DNA of 39,731 bases, from positions 1-39,731 of the forward strand of contig CAYJDR010000021.1 of NCBI GenBank assembly GCA_964368965.1, given 5' to 3'. The translations under genes and the position numbers were made by a program. This DNA is from CAYJDR01 sp964368965 (GTDB lineage: Bacteria; Chrysiogenota; Deferribacteres; Deferribacterales; Mucispirillaceae). The notes below the pieces were generated by a model, which was not told the origin of the DNA, made no database searches, and was given only the letters and a program-made list of their open reading frames with translations. This document shows positions 1 to 8,152 of the stretch, piece after piece (the stretch's first letter is position 1; each line of letters begins with the position of its first letter).

Positions 1-674
1 CCACCAGTTCTGTTGCTATCACGGTTATCGCGATTGCCTTGGTATCCACCTTGCCTATTGTCACTGTTATCGCGATTGTCATCACGGTTATATGTGCGTT
101 GTTGCCCAGATGGTCTATCTTGGTTATTATAGTTTGGCCTAGTGCCTGTATTTTCAGTTCTAGTAGGTTTAGCGCCTTCAGGAGTAGATGTTGTAGTAAC
201 AGCTGGCTTCGGTGCAGGTTCCGAAGCAACGCTTGGTTTGCTTTCAGGTGTACTTTGATCTACAGGTGCAGCAGCTTTTGGAGCAGGTGCAGATTCTGTT
301 TGAACTTGTTCAGCACGCTCTTTCACTACTTCTCTGTCTTCATCAACTTTCTTAATACGTTGATCAAGTTCAGCTTTCTTTTTCATCAAGTCTTCTTTGC
401 TCATTTTGCGCGCTTGTGGATACTCTGGCCCACCTTTGCCAACAACTACTTCAGTAGTTTTGACACCTTTTTTATGGCGCTCTAATGCCTTTTTAAGCAT
501 AACTTGACGTTTATCAAGTTGAGATTGTTTGCTATCTAATGTGTTAGCATCGTCTGTTTTAATTGTATCGTCACCTGTTGACACGTTAACTCCTGCTTCA
601 GCGAGTTTTTTTATAGTATCTTCTACACTCATACCAGCTTTTTTTGCTGCCTCGCTAACTTTAATATTTGACAT
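1..674 (-). CDS. infB: Translation initiation factor IF-2, N-terminal part (cut by window edge)
   Basis: This is the first 224 codons of IF-2, the GTPase that places initiator tRNA on the 30S subunit. Only the amino-terminal region is in the window; the G domain would lie beyond the left edge. The start (MSNIKVSEAAKKAGMS) is the typical IF-2 N-terminal helical domain, followed by a charged linker rich in Lys, Glu, Ala and Pro. The linker ends in an Asn/Arg/Asp/Gly-rich stretch encoded near position 1-120. The ATG at 672-674 follows a good ribosome binding site (GGGAG). It is the last visible gene of the rimP-nusA-ylxR-infB operon, 15 bases after ylxR. Identification rests on the N-terminal domain and the highly conserved gene order. 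Confidence 0.93.
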   Translation of the reverse strand, partial: MSNIKVSEAAKKAGMSVEDTIKKLAEAGVNVSTGDDTIKTDDANTLDSKQSQLDKRQVMLKKALERHKKGVKTTEVVVGKGGPEYPQARKMSKEDLMKKKAELDQRIKKVDEDREVVKERAEQVQTESAPAPKAAAPVDQSTPESKPSVASEPAPKPAVTTTSTPEGAKPTRTENTGTRPNYNNQDRPSGQQRTYNRDDNRDNSDNRQGGYQGNRDNRDSNRTG

Positions 675-689
675 CTGTTCTCCCTGTTC

Positions 690-1322
690 TTACCAAACCG
701 TAACTTCTTTGTACATACGCCAGCTTTTTGAAACTGAGCTTGCAAAGCCACCAGCGCATATAGCTATAACGGCTTTTTCCTCTATGCCTAGCTTTTCAGC
801 AATTTCTTGCTTTGTGCCAAGCGCAATAATCTCTATCTCGTGCTTTTCGCTAAGATGTTCGACTTTGCTTTGTATACTGCCACCAGCATCAGTAGCAAGC
901 AGCAATAACTTAACCTTGCCTTTGCCTACCATGTGGAATACTGACGTATGCCCGCATGCTAACTTGCCCGATTTATAAGCCATTTTCAATAGTGAGAAAA
1001 TGTATGAATCTAAACCGTTTGCAGTGCTTGTTGCTGCGTCTTCAAGAGTAGTGCTTACGTCTGTTCTCAAAAACCTTGAGAAACAATTTTTCTTTATAGC
1101 TTTGGTCATGCATGTTTTGTTTGCACACACATACACGCCTCTGCTTTGTATCTTCTGCCTAACGTCACACACTAGCACACCATCTGGCGATAAAACGTAG
1201 CGTAAAAACTCAGCTTTATCACCTTTTGTGCCACATGCAACGCATGTTCTTGTATTGTTTGCGCCATAAGGTCTGTTATCGACCTCTAGCTCCTTGTTAC
1301 CAATCTTTTCTGTATCTGTCAC
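690..1322 (-). CDS. ylxR: YlxR (DUF448) fused to an L7Ae/YlxQ-like RNA-binding domain
   Basis: A 210-residue protein with two RNA-binding modules. Residues about 22-100 are a YlxR/DUF448 domain, with the conserved CVACGTK segment, an Arg-rich surface and RGVYVC. Residues about 105-205 resemble L7Ae/YlxQ proteins (YKSGKLACG, then KVKLLLLATDAGG and an IAICAGGFA strand). In Firmicutes these are usually separate genes, ylxR and ylxQ, between nusA and infB; YlxR has been linked to RNase P modulation. Fused forms occur in some Gram-negative lineages. The start is GTG at 1320-1322, three bases after the nusA stop codon, so translation is probably coupled. No strong ribosome binding site is visible, so the start is less certain than the identity. 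Confidence 0.88.
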   Translation of the reverse strand: MTDTEKIGNKELEVDNRPYGANNTRTCVACGTKGDKAEFLRYVLSPDGVLVCDVRQKIQSRGVYVCANKTCMTKAIKKNCFSRFLRTDVSTTLEDAATSTANGLDSYIFSLLKMAYKSGKLACGHTSVFHMVGKGKVKLLLLATDAGGSIQSKVEHLSEKHEIEIIALGTKQEIAEKLGIEEKAVIAICAGGFASSVSKSWRMYKEVTVW

Positions 1323-1325
1323 TTA

Positions 1326-2705
1326 TTATTCGCCTGCTGGTTTTTCAGCCTCTTCAGTTGCTTCAACTTCGACTTCAGCCTCTTCTAGTTCTGTTTCTTC
1401 TTCGCTTGAGTCGAGTTCTTCGAGTTTTGCAGCAAGGTAGTCGATAGCTTCGTTAATCAAGTTAACTGCGTTGTCGTCTTCTAAGCCAAGTGCAGAGCCC
1501 ACTTCGTCTACGCTAGCACTAGATAACTTTTCGATATCGTCTAAACCGTTTTCGATAAGTTTTGCAATCATTTCGTGGTTAAGCGTTGATAAATTTTCTA
1601 AGTTATATAGTTCGTAGAATAATTTCATATCTTGTTCTTGCTCTTCAAGCCTAGACTCGCGGATTTGAGCATATTCAGACTCTTTAAGCACGTCTAAACG
1701 CCACTCTGTAAGGATAGCTGCAAGCCTAACATTTTGCCCACGTTTACCGATAGCAAGTGATAGTTGGTCATCAGGCACAACGAGCTCTAATGTTTTGTCA
1801 TCCTCGATGATGTTTGCTAAGATAACTTCAGCAGGGCTGATAGCGTTACATACATATTGAACTGCATCTGGCGACCACTCAACAACGTCAATTTTCTCAT
1901 TTTTAAGTTCTGATGAGATAGCGTTAATACGTGAACCTTTAACACCAATACAAGCACCAACTGGGTCGATGTTTGAGTTAGTTGTGTAAACTGAAACTTT
2001 TGCTCTGTCGCCTGGCTCTCTAGCAGCGCCTTTTACAGAAATGATACCTTCAAATACTTCAGGAATTTCTGCTTCAAATAAACGCTTTAAGAACATAGGG
2101 TGCGTACGAGAAAGCACTAGTTGTGGCCAACCTTTAACAATCTTAATATCTAGCAATAATGCACGGATATAGTCGTTACGGTTAAAGAAGTCACCAGGAA
2201 TCATCTCACGTTTAGGGATGATCGCCTCTGTTTTACCAATGTTTATGATTATGTTATCACGGTCAGTTTTTAGAACTGTACCATTGATAATTTCGCCAAT
2301 TTTATCTTGGAAGTCTTCAAGTATAACTTGCTTTTCAGCTTCTTTGATACGTTCAACAAGTTTTTGCTTAGCAATCAAGATAGCTTGTCGGCCAAGTTTT
2401 TCAACTGAAGTAGGTATCATTAAAATATCGCCGTATTGAGGGTCAGCTTTGAATTCTTTAGCTTCTTCTATAGGAATTTCATGCCAGTTGCTGTGTGTTG
2501 CTTCTGAAACCTCTTTAGGGATAAGGATATCAATAGTGCCTTTATCCATATCAATCGTGATTTCAGGCTCTAGGTATTTACCTATGCACCTTGTAACCGC
2601 TGCAAGCATAGCGTCATGTAACGCTTCTGACAATATTTCACGTGGTATATTTTTTTCACGTCCAAGTTCTTCAATTAGTTTAACAATTTCTTTACCGCTG
2701 CTCAT
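1326..2705 (-). CDS. nusA: Transcription termination/antitermination factor NusA
   Basis: NusA binds RNA polymerase and nascent RNA and controls pausing, termination and antitermination. The 459 residues show the expected order: an N-terminal polymerase-binding domain (to about 125), an S1 domain (about 130-200, including IINGTVLKTDRDNIIINIGKTEAIIP), then two KH domains (GACIGVKGSRINAISSELKNEKIDVV, and DDQLSLAIGKRGQNVRLAA). A C-terminal helix-hairpin-helix-like region (about 370-430) is followed by a very acidic Glu-rich tail. The length is close to the shorter NusA forms. The gene lies 15 bases downstream of rimP and directly upstream of the ylxR fusion, the standard arrangement. Confidence 0.97.
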   Translation of the reverse strand: MSSGKEIVKLIEELGREKNIPREILSEALHDAMLAAVTRCIGKYLEPEITIDMDKGTIDILIPKEVSEATHSNWHEIPIEEAKEFKADPQYGDILMIPTSVEKLGRQAILIAKQKLVERIKEAEKQVILEDFQDKIGEIINGTVLKTDRDNIIINIGKTEAIIPKREMIPGDFFNRNDYIRALLLDIKIVKGWPQLVLSRTHPMFLKRLFEAEIPEVFEGIISVKGAAREPGDRAKVSVYTTNSNIDPVGACIGVKGSRINAISSELKNEKIDVVEWSPDAVQYVCNAISPAEVILANIIEDDKTLELVVPDDQLSLAIGKRGQNVRLAAILTEWRLDVLKESEYAQIRESRLEEQEQDMKLFYELYNLENLSTLNHEMIAKLIENGLDDIEKLSSASVDEVGSALGLEDDNAVNLINEAIDYLAAKLEELDSSEEETELEEAEVEVEATEEAEKPAGE

Positions 2706-2720
2706 TTGCCTTTAACCCTC

Positions 2721-3197
2721 CTAAAACTCAAACTCAAGATGCGATTTTTTAATATCGTCAATCGAGATGTAAAAGTCGGCGCTTTCTTCTTCAATATATA
2801 ATTTTACTTTTTCTTCATCAACGCTGGACACTCTGCCTTTATAGCGTTTCCTACCGTCTTCGGCTTTGCTTTTCGTTTCAATAAAAACAAGCTTACCGAT
2901 AAGCTTTTTGAAATCTTCATACGATTTCAATGGCCTGTCGATGCCTGGTGTGGTAACTTCTAGCATATATTCCTTAAATGGAATTTCTGCTTCAAACTCA
3001 TCTAGCCAACCTGATATGCGGCGGCTGATAGTTGCACATGCTTCTAGCGTTGCTTTTTCGCCATCAACAGTGACACGTAATACGTGGGATTTACCCTCTT
3101 TAACAAAAACAACTGACTCAAAAATGCACTCTAGCTCGAGTGTTTCAGCAGTAGCTTTTGCTATAAGTTTTTCCATAAATTCTTTTTTATTAAACAT
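2721..3197 (-). CDS. rimP: Ribosome maturation factor RimP
   Basis: RimP assists maturation of the 30S ribosomal subunit. At 158 residues it has the normal length and the two-domain fold signature. The N-terminal domain contains LRVTVDGEKATLEACATISRRISGWLD, and the strand EYMLEVTTPGIDRPLKSYEDFKKLIGKLV (about 80-110) carries the family hallmark TPGIDRPL. It is the first gene of the minus-strand operon running through nusA and ylxR to infB. The ATG at 3195-3197 lies only 30 bases downstream of a terminator-like hairpin, described separately, so the operon may be controlled in its leader. Confidence 0.96.
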   Translation of the reverse strand: MFNKKEFMEKLIAKATAETLELECIFESVVFVKEGKSHVLRVTVDGEKATLEACATISRRISGWLDEFEAEIPFKEYMLEVTTPGIDRPLKSYEDFKKLIGKLVFIETKSKAEDGRKRYKGRVSSVDEEKVKLYIEEESADFYISIDDIKKSHLEFEF

Positions 3198-3218
3198 ATT
3201 ATCTCACAATTTTAATCA

Positions 3219-3245
3219 TAAAAATAGGCGGGATATTCACCCGCC
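3219..3245 (-). terminator. Terminator-like hairpin in the rimP leader (possible attenuator)
   Basis: On the minus strand GGCGGG and CCCGCC (arms 3240-3245 and 3227-3232) enclose a 7-base loop and are followed by TATTTTTAT, the form of an intrinsic terminator. It lies downstream of the best promoter match (3265-3293) and only 30 bases before the rimP ATG. It could therefore act as an attenuator of the rimP-infB operon. The alternative is a simple terminator for transcripts arriving from tonB, but no promoter fits in the remaining 30 bases. Confidence 0.6.
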
Positions 3246-3264
3246 TTAAATTACAATATGGTAG

Positions 3265-3293
3265 TCTATACAATATTTTCAACCCTTTTGCAA
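3265..3293 (-). promoter_or_regulatory. Probable sigma-70 promoter of the rimP-nusA-infB operon
   Basis: On the minus strand, a -35 TTGCAA (3288-3293) and a -10 TATAGA (3265-3270) are separated by exactly 17 bases. A start site about seven bases further would fall near 3258, roughly 60 bases upstream of rimP and upstream of the hairpin at 3227-3245. No comparable promoter fits between that hairpin and the rimP start codon. Confidence 0.6.
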
Positions 3294-3360
3294 GAAAAAA
3301 ATGAAAAAAGTACAATTTTATTCAGATTTAGTGAACTTTTGCCCCTTTTATGCAATATAT

Positions 3361-3515
3361 CTATGCACGAGCAAGCCCCCCACGAGCTAAACACATAACG
3401 AAAGGAAATAGCAAGTCACTGACTTACCTTGTAGTGTACCTGAGGCATTACACCGAAGGCATACTACAGCGAGACTGATTTAGGGGGAAGGTAGAAGGGG
3501 GACCTGTCCCCTTTC
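3361..3515. other. GC-rich structured intergenic block with nested palindromes
   Basis: This non-coding stretch between tonB and rimP is clearly richer in G+C than its surroundings. It contains a direct repeat CACGAGC (3366-3372 and 3381-3387), an inverted repeat AAGTCA-C-TGACTT (3413-3425), a 10-base near-perfect stem (3431-3440 with 3458-3467), and a palindrome GGGGAC-CT-GTCCCC (3498-3511) whose arms extend further with A-T and wobble pairs. There is no open reading frame and no terminal T-tract. It could be a REP-type or miniature mobile repeat, or a structured RNA. Copies elsewhere in the genome would decide, and only one copy is visible here. Confidence 0.5.
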
Positions 3516-3523
3516 TAAATATT

Positions 3524-4426
3524 TTATCGCACTGTAAACCTTATCGTTATCTCGCCCTTGTCAACGCCATCTTTCGTGACAGCTTCAAAACGCAACCCGC
3601 GAACATAGTTGATAGCTAAATTATCTACCTCGCTAGTGCTTGGCTTAACAACCCTGACATCTAAAACATTACCATCTTTATCAATCGAAAATATTAGCGC
3701 CACTTCTGTATGGTTTTGTAACTGAAACTTTGGTGACGGCGGAGATGAAACAATCTTACGAGTGTTTTCGCCGCGCATAAATGATGTTTCGTTGCTTGTT
3801 GAAAAATCTATTGAGTATACGTTTGTAATTGCTTGTGTTTGCGAGTCTAAAATGGACGGCAACGAGTTATCTGAAGATGCTGCGCTATACTCGTTATTCA
3901 GCGATGCGAGCTCTTGAGATACAGTGCCCTGCCCTAAGTTTTCAGGCTCAGGCGATTGCTCAGGAGATGAATTTAATTCAGGCAATTTAGCAATAGTTTC
4001 TGTCGACTCCGTAGATGATTTCGGTATAACAATATCTGGCAACTTAGGCGCTTCAACTGGGGTTGGCTTTGCAACCTCAGATGTTGGTTTAGTTGGTTCG
4101 TTTGTCTTTTCTGGTGCAGGCTTTGCAACCTCTGTAGGCTTCTTAACCTCTGGTGTAGGTGCTGGCGTTGGCACAGGGGCAGACTCATAAACAGGTATCG
4201 GCTTCGGTTGTGGTTTTGTAACAGGCTTAGGCTTTGGCTTCGGTGCTGGTTGTTGCTTTGGTGGAACAACCGCAGGTTTTGGGCGCTCCTTCGCTACCAC
4301 CTCTACACTTATAGGCGTGATATTATCGTTACGTTCAATATTTTCAACCTTTAGCGACGGCATCATTATTATAAATACAACATGTATAATAAATGATATC
4401 GCAAGCGCAAAACTAAGTAGCCTCAA
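3524..4426 (-). CDS. TonB-family energy transducer (proline-rich)
   Basis: A 300-residue protein with TonB architecture. A single N-terminal membrane anchor (about 5-24, FALAISFIIHVVFIIMM) is followed by a periplasmic linker rich in Pro, Lys, Glu and Thr (about 45-165). The C-terminal TonB-like domain (about 235-300) contains VALIFSIDKDGNVLDVRVVKPS and a final GEITIRFTV strand. Such proteins pass proton-motive energy from ExbB/ExbD to outer-membrane partners. The start is a TTG codon at 4424-4426, placed eight bases after a GGAG ribosome binding site inside the end of exbD. It is the last gene of the surE-TPR-exbB-exbD-tonB operon. A TolA role cannot be excluded, although no tolB or pal is nearby. 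Confidence 0.88.
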   Translation of the reverse strand: MRLLSFALAISFIIHVVFIIMMPSLKVENIERNDNITPISVEVVAKERPKPAVVPPKQQPAPKPKPKPVTKPQPKPIPVYESAPVPTPAPTPEVKKPTEVAKPAPEKTNEPTKPTSEVAKPTPVEAPKLPDIVIPKSSTESTETIAKLPELNSSPEQSPEPENLGQGTVSQELASLNNEYSAASSDNSLPSILDSQTQAITNVYSIDFSTSNETSFMRGENTRKIVSSPPSPKFQLQNHTEVALIFSIDKDGNVLDVRVVKPSTSEVDNLAINYVRGLRFEAVTKDGVDKGEITIRFTVR

Positions 4427-4432
4427 ACGTGG

Positions 4433-4840
4433 TTACTCCTGCTCTGTAGCAATGGCAAACTTTGTAAAGTCTGCTGCACGTGCCTTATCTAACACGAAAA
4501 CAATCTTCCCATACATCGACTGCTCGTCACCTTCGATAACGATTAGCGCTTCAGGATTTGATCGCTTCAATATTTCAAACTGGCCTGATAACTCTGTATC
4601 TAGCACTTTTCTGCCATCAACAAATATTTCGCCCTGTGGATTGATTGCAATGCGTACATTTTTTGCCTCTGCTTTTGCTTCATCACCTGTTGCGTTCGGC
4701 AAGTCCACCTGGATAGAACTTGTAGTTATAAACGAAGTGGTAACTGCAAAAAATATCAGCAATATAAACACGATATCAATCAAAGGCGTAATATTTATGC
4801 CCATTGAACTTGATTTATCTATCTTGCGTCTGAACTTCAT
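4433..4840 (-). CDS. exbD: ExbD/TolR family biopolymer transport protein
   Basis: A 135-residue ExbD/TolR protein, part of the proton channel that energises TonB or TolA. One N-terminal membrane helix (about 15-37, INITPLIDIVFILLIFFAVTTSF) holds the conserved Asp (PLIDIVF) expected to carry protons. A small periplasmic domain follows (VRIAINPQGEIFVDGR, then ALIVIEGDEQSMYGKIVFVLDKARAADFTKFAIAT). The start codon overlaps the exbB stop as TAATG, indicating translational coupling. ExbD and TolR cannot be separated from sequence alone; the TonB-like neighbour favours ExbD. Confidence 0.92.
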   Translation of the reverse strand: MKFRRKIDKSSSMGINITPLIDIVFILLIFFAVTTSFITTSSIQVDLPNATGDEAKAEAKNVRIAINPQGEIFVDGRKVLDTELSGQFEILKRSNPEALIVIEGDEQSMYGKIVFVLDKARAADFTKFAIATEQE

Positions 4841-5448
4841 TATTTGCTCTCTTTAAATAGTAGGTTCATGATCCTCGATGATGCTACCTCTAGCTTCGAT
4901 GCGATATGGTCTGCACGTGTCTTAACTATGTGGTAGAAAAACTGTGCAGCAATAGCAACAATTAAACCAGATGCTGTAGATATCAACGCCTCTGCAATAC
5001 CTAGCGACAATTCCTGAGCGTTGCCAGTGCCTTGCAGTGAGATTACATCAAATATTTTTATCATGCCAAAAACAGTACCTAGAAGCCCTAAAAGTGGCGC
5101 AACTGATACGATTGTTTGTAATGATTGTTGGTATTTATCTAGCTTTGCAACTTCCGCAGAGCCGCTTTCCTCAGCCACCTCAAGTAACCTTGAGATTGGG
5201 AGGTCAATGTTATCTATAATTGTAGATGATACATTAGCAAGCGCTGATTTATTCTCGCTACTAAGTATTTTTGCGCCTTCAAAGTCTTTCTTCTCTAGCA
5301 ATAGTACCATTTTTTCTTCATACATTTTTGGTGCAAACTTTTCGCTACGCAGCGCAATCAAACGCTCTATAAATATAGCAACAGATATAACCGATAACAC
5401 AACTATCGGGTATAACATTACCCCACCTTTTTGAAACAATTCTAACAT
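4840..5448 (-). CDS. exbB: ExbB/TolQ family proton channel protein
   Basis: A 202-residue MotA/TolQ/ExbB protein. It has a first membrane helix (about 10-27), a cytoplasmic segment, and two further helices around residues 110-135 and 150-175. The conserved stretch QTIVSVAPLLGLLGTVFGMIKIF and the following EALISTASGLIVAIAAQFFYHI are family hallmarks. It forms the inner-membrane motor with ExbD. The start has a strong GGAGG ribosome binding site, 25 bases downstream of the TPR gene. Length and helix order are normal. Confidence 0.94.
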   Translation of the reverse strand: MLELFQKGGVMLYPIVVLSVISVAIFIERLIALRSEKFAPKMYEEKMVLLLEKKDFEGAKILSSENKSALANVSSTIIDNIDLPISRLLEVAEESGSAEVAKLDKYQQSLQTIVSVAPLLGLLGTVFGMIKIFDVISLQGTGNAQELSLGIAEALISTASGLIVAIAAQFFYHIVKTRADHIASKLEVASSRIMNLLFKESK

Positions 5449-5473
5449 TATAACCTCCGAAAAAACTTATATT

Positions 5474-8152
5474 TTATTTCTTATTATCTTCCACTAATTT
5501 GCTTACTATTTGTGCTTCGCTTTTCATATCCCTTGCATCATAAGTTGCTTTCGCACCTTCTAAGTTCTTGATAGCATAAGCTTCTTTTGGTAATAAATAG
5601 TAACCTTTCATAAACATTTGCACAGCCATTTCATAGTTGTTGCCTTCGATATAGTTTTGCCCCATGCGCCAGTATATCGCTGAGCGAACTTCACCATTTG
5701 CAGTATCTGCAAGTTCTTCTAATACTTCTGAATTTAATGCATAATCATCTTTATTTGACATCTCAACGAACCTAATCACACCACTTGTGTACACTTCATC
5801 AGATATGTTTTGTAGCTTTAATGAAGCCTCTAACACTTCTGTCGGGTTAGTTGAAAGCAAAGTTAACCTAGTGTTTGCTGGTTGGAAAAATCTATTCTCG
5901 TCTGTTGCCATAGAGCGATAAAGCGCTACAGCTTTGCCCATGTCAATACCTTCCATACACTCAGCCTTGAGAAATAGCGCATCCATAGCTTGTTCACCGC
6001 CTAATTGGATAACCCTATCAGTATCGTTTATGCAATTATCAAGCCTGCCTGTTGCCATATATAAGCGTGCCCTAGTTTTATAAACATCTGACAAGTATGG
6101 CGACGACATGTAATCTTCTAAGAATGCGTTCACATAGCCAATAGATGGGTTAATTTCACCAACTCGCTCAGCATGTGCCGCAAATTGTGCTAACAGAGCA
6201 TCTTTACCTTCAAAATCTTCATAACTATTTAATATATCGACATAAATAGCTAAGAATGATTTTAATTCGTCATGCTTTTCTGCGATTGTATATAACCCTG
6301 TCATTGAGTCATATAAATACTCACCATCAGCAAGTAAGCGCTCAAACATCTCCTCGGCTTCTGCATCTTTGCCTGCGTTTGCAAGCAGCCTTGCTTTAGC
6401 TAACATCATAGATGCTGGTATTTGGTCTGCAAGCATAAGATATTCAAGTGCTTTTTCATGCTCGCCAGCAAGCATCATAAGCTCTATACCATTTGTAAAC
6501 ACTGCAACGTCTGACATGTTTGCTTTAAACACTTTATCAGCGTCATCAAGTCTGCCTAGTTTGTAGTATGTCATCATGAGTAGTCGCTCAGAGTCTACAT
6601 CATTTTGTTTGATTTGCAATGCTTCGTTTAGTGCGTCATTATACATTTTCAAGTTATAGTAAGCAGTACCGCGTATCAAATGCGAGCGATCGTCTTCTAA
6701 ACCGTCAATTATATCAATAGATTTATCATACTCGCCTAGTGACAAATAGATATCGCCTTTCAATCTTGAGCAATAGTTCTCTGAACAGTCGCCAACTAAC
6801 ATCAGCGCATCAGCATGCTGTGACCTTAGAAAATATAGTTGCGATAGCATAAACTTTGAGAGCATCATTTTTTCAACATCATGTCCGTTGCTTATGTATC
6901 GGTTAAAGTTCCACTCTGCTCTAGATTTATCGGTATATATGCTTGCCATGCCTAAGTAGAAATATGAATCCACTATAAGTTCTTTATTGAAAGCAACTAA
7001 CGCTAGCGACTCAGAAGCTTTCGCATATTCATCAACCGACAATAGCTTTAAACCTTTATAAAATGCAACATAGTCGTTTAAAAGACTGCTACTAAATGTA
7101 AATTTACCTATTAATTCAGCTGGTACTTCAGCAAACTTATTTGAAATTGTGTAGAAAAACACGTCTAATTTTTCGTTATCGCCACCGATATTCTCAACAG
7201 CTGTCATAGCTTGCTCGTAGTTGCCTAGCGCTATATCTAGCTTTGCTTTTAACGTATCCCACTCTGGTGAGTCATTAAGTTCTTTAAAGCTTGCTTCAGC
7301 AGTTGCTAAATCGCCTGTGATTATGTATGAGTCAATAACAAAAGCATAAGCATCGCTACCTTTTACAGCATCTGCATAAGGTAGAACTTCGCTATATTGC
7401 TTCAAAAAGTAAGTAGCAATAACACGTAGCTGTGTATACTCTTTATATGTTTGTTCAATGCTACTAGCGTTTAATACATTTAATATGTCTGAGTAGCGCT
7501 CGTTATCATATAAATAGTCAAGCCAGATTGAAACAACATAAGGCGAAAGCTCTGAGAGTGTTGTTGCGAACTCATCAAATATTGCATCATCACCAAGTGA
7601 CAACGCCATGCTAAATAGCTTATCTTGTGCGAGTTCTTGATATTCGCTACCGTCTTTGTTTGCTATCTCGGTAAGCACTTTCATGCCTTCTGCATGGTTC
7701 GCCATCTCAAAAAGGCTTACACCGTATAACACTGTGCTTTCATCATAGTATTCAGAATCAGCAATACCGTTACGATATTTCTCATAAACTGCAATAGCTT
7801 CAATATAGTTACCATCGAGGAACTGTTTAACCATGCTGTTACGATATGCGACATCGCCAACAAATATGGCAGAAACAGATGTACCAACAGGATATGAATA
7901 TATGCCATCAGGTGTTTCTGATGCATAGTCTTTTTGTTCTGCAAGTGCTAACTCATTTTTACGCTGTGAGATGTATAAATCCATACGGTTTGGCGCATCA
8001 AAAGAAAACTCAAATGCTGTATAACTAGGTTTAACTTGGAAATCGGCTATCTCGGTGCCTTCAAACATATACTCTGGCACAGCAATCTGTGCATAAGCTG
8101 GTGCAACACCAACTAACATTATGAGCATTGCTTTTAAAAACTTTATTGCCAT
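5474..8152 (-). CDS. Large periplasmic tetratricopeptide-repeat protein
   Basis: An 892-residue exported protein. A cleavable signal peptide (about 1-21, ending AYAQ) precedes many degenerate TPR helix pairs covering most of the chain, with recognisable units such as GDIYLSLGEYDKSIDIIDGLEDD, RLLMMTYYKLGRLDDADKVF, RARLYMATGRLDNCINDTDRVI and a last one near 840-870. No catalytic domain is visible. The ATG lies inside the last codons of surE with its GGAGG site also inside surE, so the two genes overlap by ten bases. The ExbB, ExbD and TonB genes follow immediately, suggesting a scaffold or partner of that energised system in the periplasm. That role is inferred from position only. Confidence 0.85.
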   Translation of the reverse strand: MAIKFLKAMLIMLVGVAPAYAQIAVPEYMFEGTEIADFQVKPSYTAFEFSFDAPNRMDLYISQRKNELALAEQKDYASETPDGIYSYPVGTSVSAIFVGDVAYRNSMVKQFLDGNYIEAIAVYEKYRNGIADSEYYDESTVLYGVSLFEMANHAEGMKVLTEIANKDGSEYQELAQDKLFSMALSLGDDAIFDEFATTLSELSPYVVSIWLDYLYDNERYSDILNVLNASSIEQTYKEYTQLRVIATYFLKQYSEVLPYADAVKGSDAYAFVIDSYIITGDLATAEASFKELNDSPEWDTLKAKLDIALGNYEQAMTAVENIGGDNEKLDVFFYTISNKFAEVPAELIGKFTFSSSLLNDYVAFYKGLKLLSVDEYAKASESLALVAFNKELIVDSYFYLGMASIYTDKSRAEWNFNRYISNGHDVEKMMLSKFMLSQLYFLRSQHADALMLVGDCSENYCSRLKGDIYLSLGEYDKSIDIIDGLEDDRSHLIRGTAYYNLKMYNDALNEALQIKQNDVDSERLLMMTYYKLGRLDDADKVFKANMSDVAVFTNGIELMMLAGEHEKALEYLMLADQIPASMMLAKARLLANAGKDAEAEEMFERLLADGEYLYDSMTGLYTIAEKHDELKSFLAIYVDILNSYEDFEGKDALLAQFAAHAERVGEINPSIGYVNAFLEDYMSSPYLSDVYKTRARLYMATGRLDNCINDTDRVIQLGGEQAMDALFLKAECMEGIDMGKAVALYRSMATDENRFFQPANTRLTLLSTNPTEVLEASLKLQNISDEVYTSGVIRFVEMSNKDDYALNSEVLEELADTANGEVRSAIYWRMGQNYIEGNNYEMAVQMFMKGYYLLPKEAYAIKNLEGAKATYDARDMKSEAQIVSKLVEDNKK

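Noticed and set aside
529..978. Plus-strand reading frame across the infB/ylxR junction
   Set aside because: Antisense to two conserved genes, with no homology that I recognise.
3494..3515. Intrinsic terminator of tonB formed by the GGGGAC/GTCCCC palindrome
   Set aside because: There is a strong stem but no T-run after it on the minus strand, so it is kept only as part of the structured block.
4317..4856. Long plus-strand reading frame opposite tonB/exbD
   Set aside because: It is antisense to two well-supported conserved genes, and its composition looks like the complement of those genes.
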